The notes beneath the pieces are model-generated. The model ran no database searches and was not told the DNA's origin. It saw only the letters and a program-made list of their open reading frames with translations. A DNA stretch of 43,052 bases from Rhodoferax sp. (GTDB taxonomy: Bacteria > Pseudomonadota > Gammaproteobacteria > Burkholderiales > Burkholderiaceae_C). A program made the translations under genes and the position numbers. Positions 42,827 through 43,052 of the stretch are shown here, piece after piece; the stretch's first letter is position 1; each line of letters begins with the position of its first letter. The stretch lies in assembly GCA_030685025.1 (NCBI GenBank), contig JAUXWC010000121.1, forward strand, positions 1 to 43,052, read 5' to 3'.

Positions 42827-42886
42827 CTACGGGTTGGGCAGGACGTGGCCGACATCAGACTGGTCCGACAGGGTTGGTTCAAGTGA
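42827..42886 (+). repeat. gspE-like 3' end, degenerate copy 3
   Basis: The frame LRVGQDVADIRLVRQGWFK and stop aligns without gaps to the end of the GspE-like protein over the final 12 codons (DI-x-x-VRQ-x-x-x-K-stop), with 29 of 36 bases identical to copy 1. Similarity fades further upstream. It marks the far edge of the toxin-antitoxin array. Less certain than copy 2. Confidence 0.5.
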
Positions 42887-43052
42887 CATGAATGGGGTGA
42901 CAGAAATGTCGCAACATGGCGCCAAAACGCCGCTTACTGGGGTTGCCGGTCAGTCGCTCGGGAAGCGTGCTCTGGATAGTGATCGCGTTCCGAGCGATGC
43001 TTGCGAATGGCACGGATCATGCAGTAGCAGTTTGTCCCCTTCATTTCTTTAA
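42887..43052. other. Right edge without a supported gene
   Basis: The last 166 bases have an open plus-strand frame that resembles no family I recognise and has no ribosome-binding site. A gene might continue or begin beyond the window. Confidence 0.35.

Noticed and set aside
38042-42886. Prophage or integrative element with its own integrase
   Set aside because: No integrase, transposase, structural or replication genes are present; only toxin-antitoxin genes and repeat ends.
42834-43052. Plus-strand open frame at the right edge
   Set aside because: Its start overlaps the degenerate gspE tail in another frame, and it resembles no protein family.

Overview
This GC-rich, gene-dense window looks like a betaproteobacterial chromosome, probably Burkholderiales and close to Comamonadaceae (Rhodoferax/Polaromonas type). 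That placement is inferred from protein style, gene neighbourhoods (recA-recX, sucC-sucD, a TctD/TctE-like pair, a SWIB-tailed topoisomerase III) and GC-rich intergenic repeats. I saw no rRNA, tRNA, CRISPR array, prophage or intact insertion sequence.

Left part (1-10.1 kb). The end of a type I restriction-modification locus runs off the left edge; its hsdM is frameshifted. Divergent to it is a TRAP transporter operon (binding protein, small and large permease) ending in a benzoate-CoA-ligase-like enzyme, which suggests uptake and CoA activation of an aromatic acid. A second, convergent acyl-CoA ligase has lost its ATP-binding P-loop segment. An FKBP prolyl isomerase, a VapBC toxin-antitoxin pair and a small cupin follow.

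10.2-14.1 kb. After a gene-free stretch comes a homogentisate-branch operon (VOC protein, fahA, maiA). Its likely divergent LysR regulator survives only as a C-terminal half, broken exactly at three tandem 58-bp repeats. A related palindromic element lies directly before sucC.

14.1-28.0 kb is mostly housekeeping: topoisomerase III with a histone-H1-like linker and a C-terminal SWIB domain; divergent to it, across a Z-DNA-prone spacer, a SET-domain methyltransferase, birA and a SPOR protein; a two-component pair split by two 77-bp repeats; a MarR regulator; recA (with a LexA-box-like site) and recX; argC; sucCD; and a TerC-family membrane protein.

28.2-38.0 kb is a co-directional signalling cassette: CHASE2 Ser/Thr kinase, PP2C phosphatase, FHA protein, CHASE2 adenylate/guanylate cyclase, metallo-beta-lactamase-fold cyclic-nucleotide phosphodiesterase, and a GAF-domain GspE/PilB-type ATPase. 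It holds two writers, two erasers, a phosphothreonine reader and a possible motor output, and is the best candidate here for a little-described system.

38.0-42.9 kb is an array of toxin-antitoxin modules directly after the gspE-like gene: HipBA, ParS/Xre-RES, Phd-RelE, a HigA antitoxin with a toxin remnant, and a TacA antitoxin with a toxin remnant. The last ~60 bp of the gspE-like gene recur after HipBA (55 of 63 bases identical) and, more weakly, at the far end of the array. This suggests repeated insertion at the 3' end of that gene.
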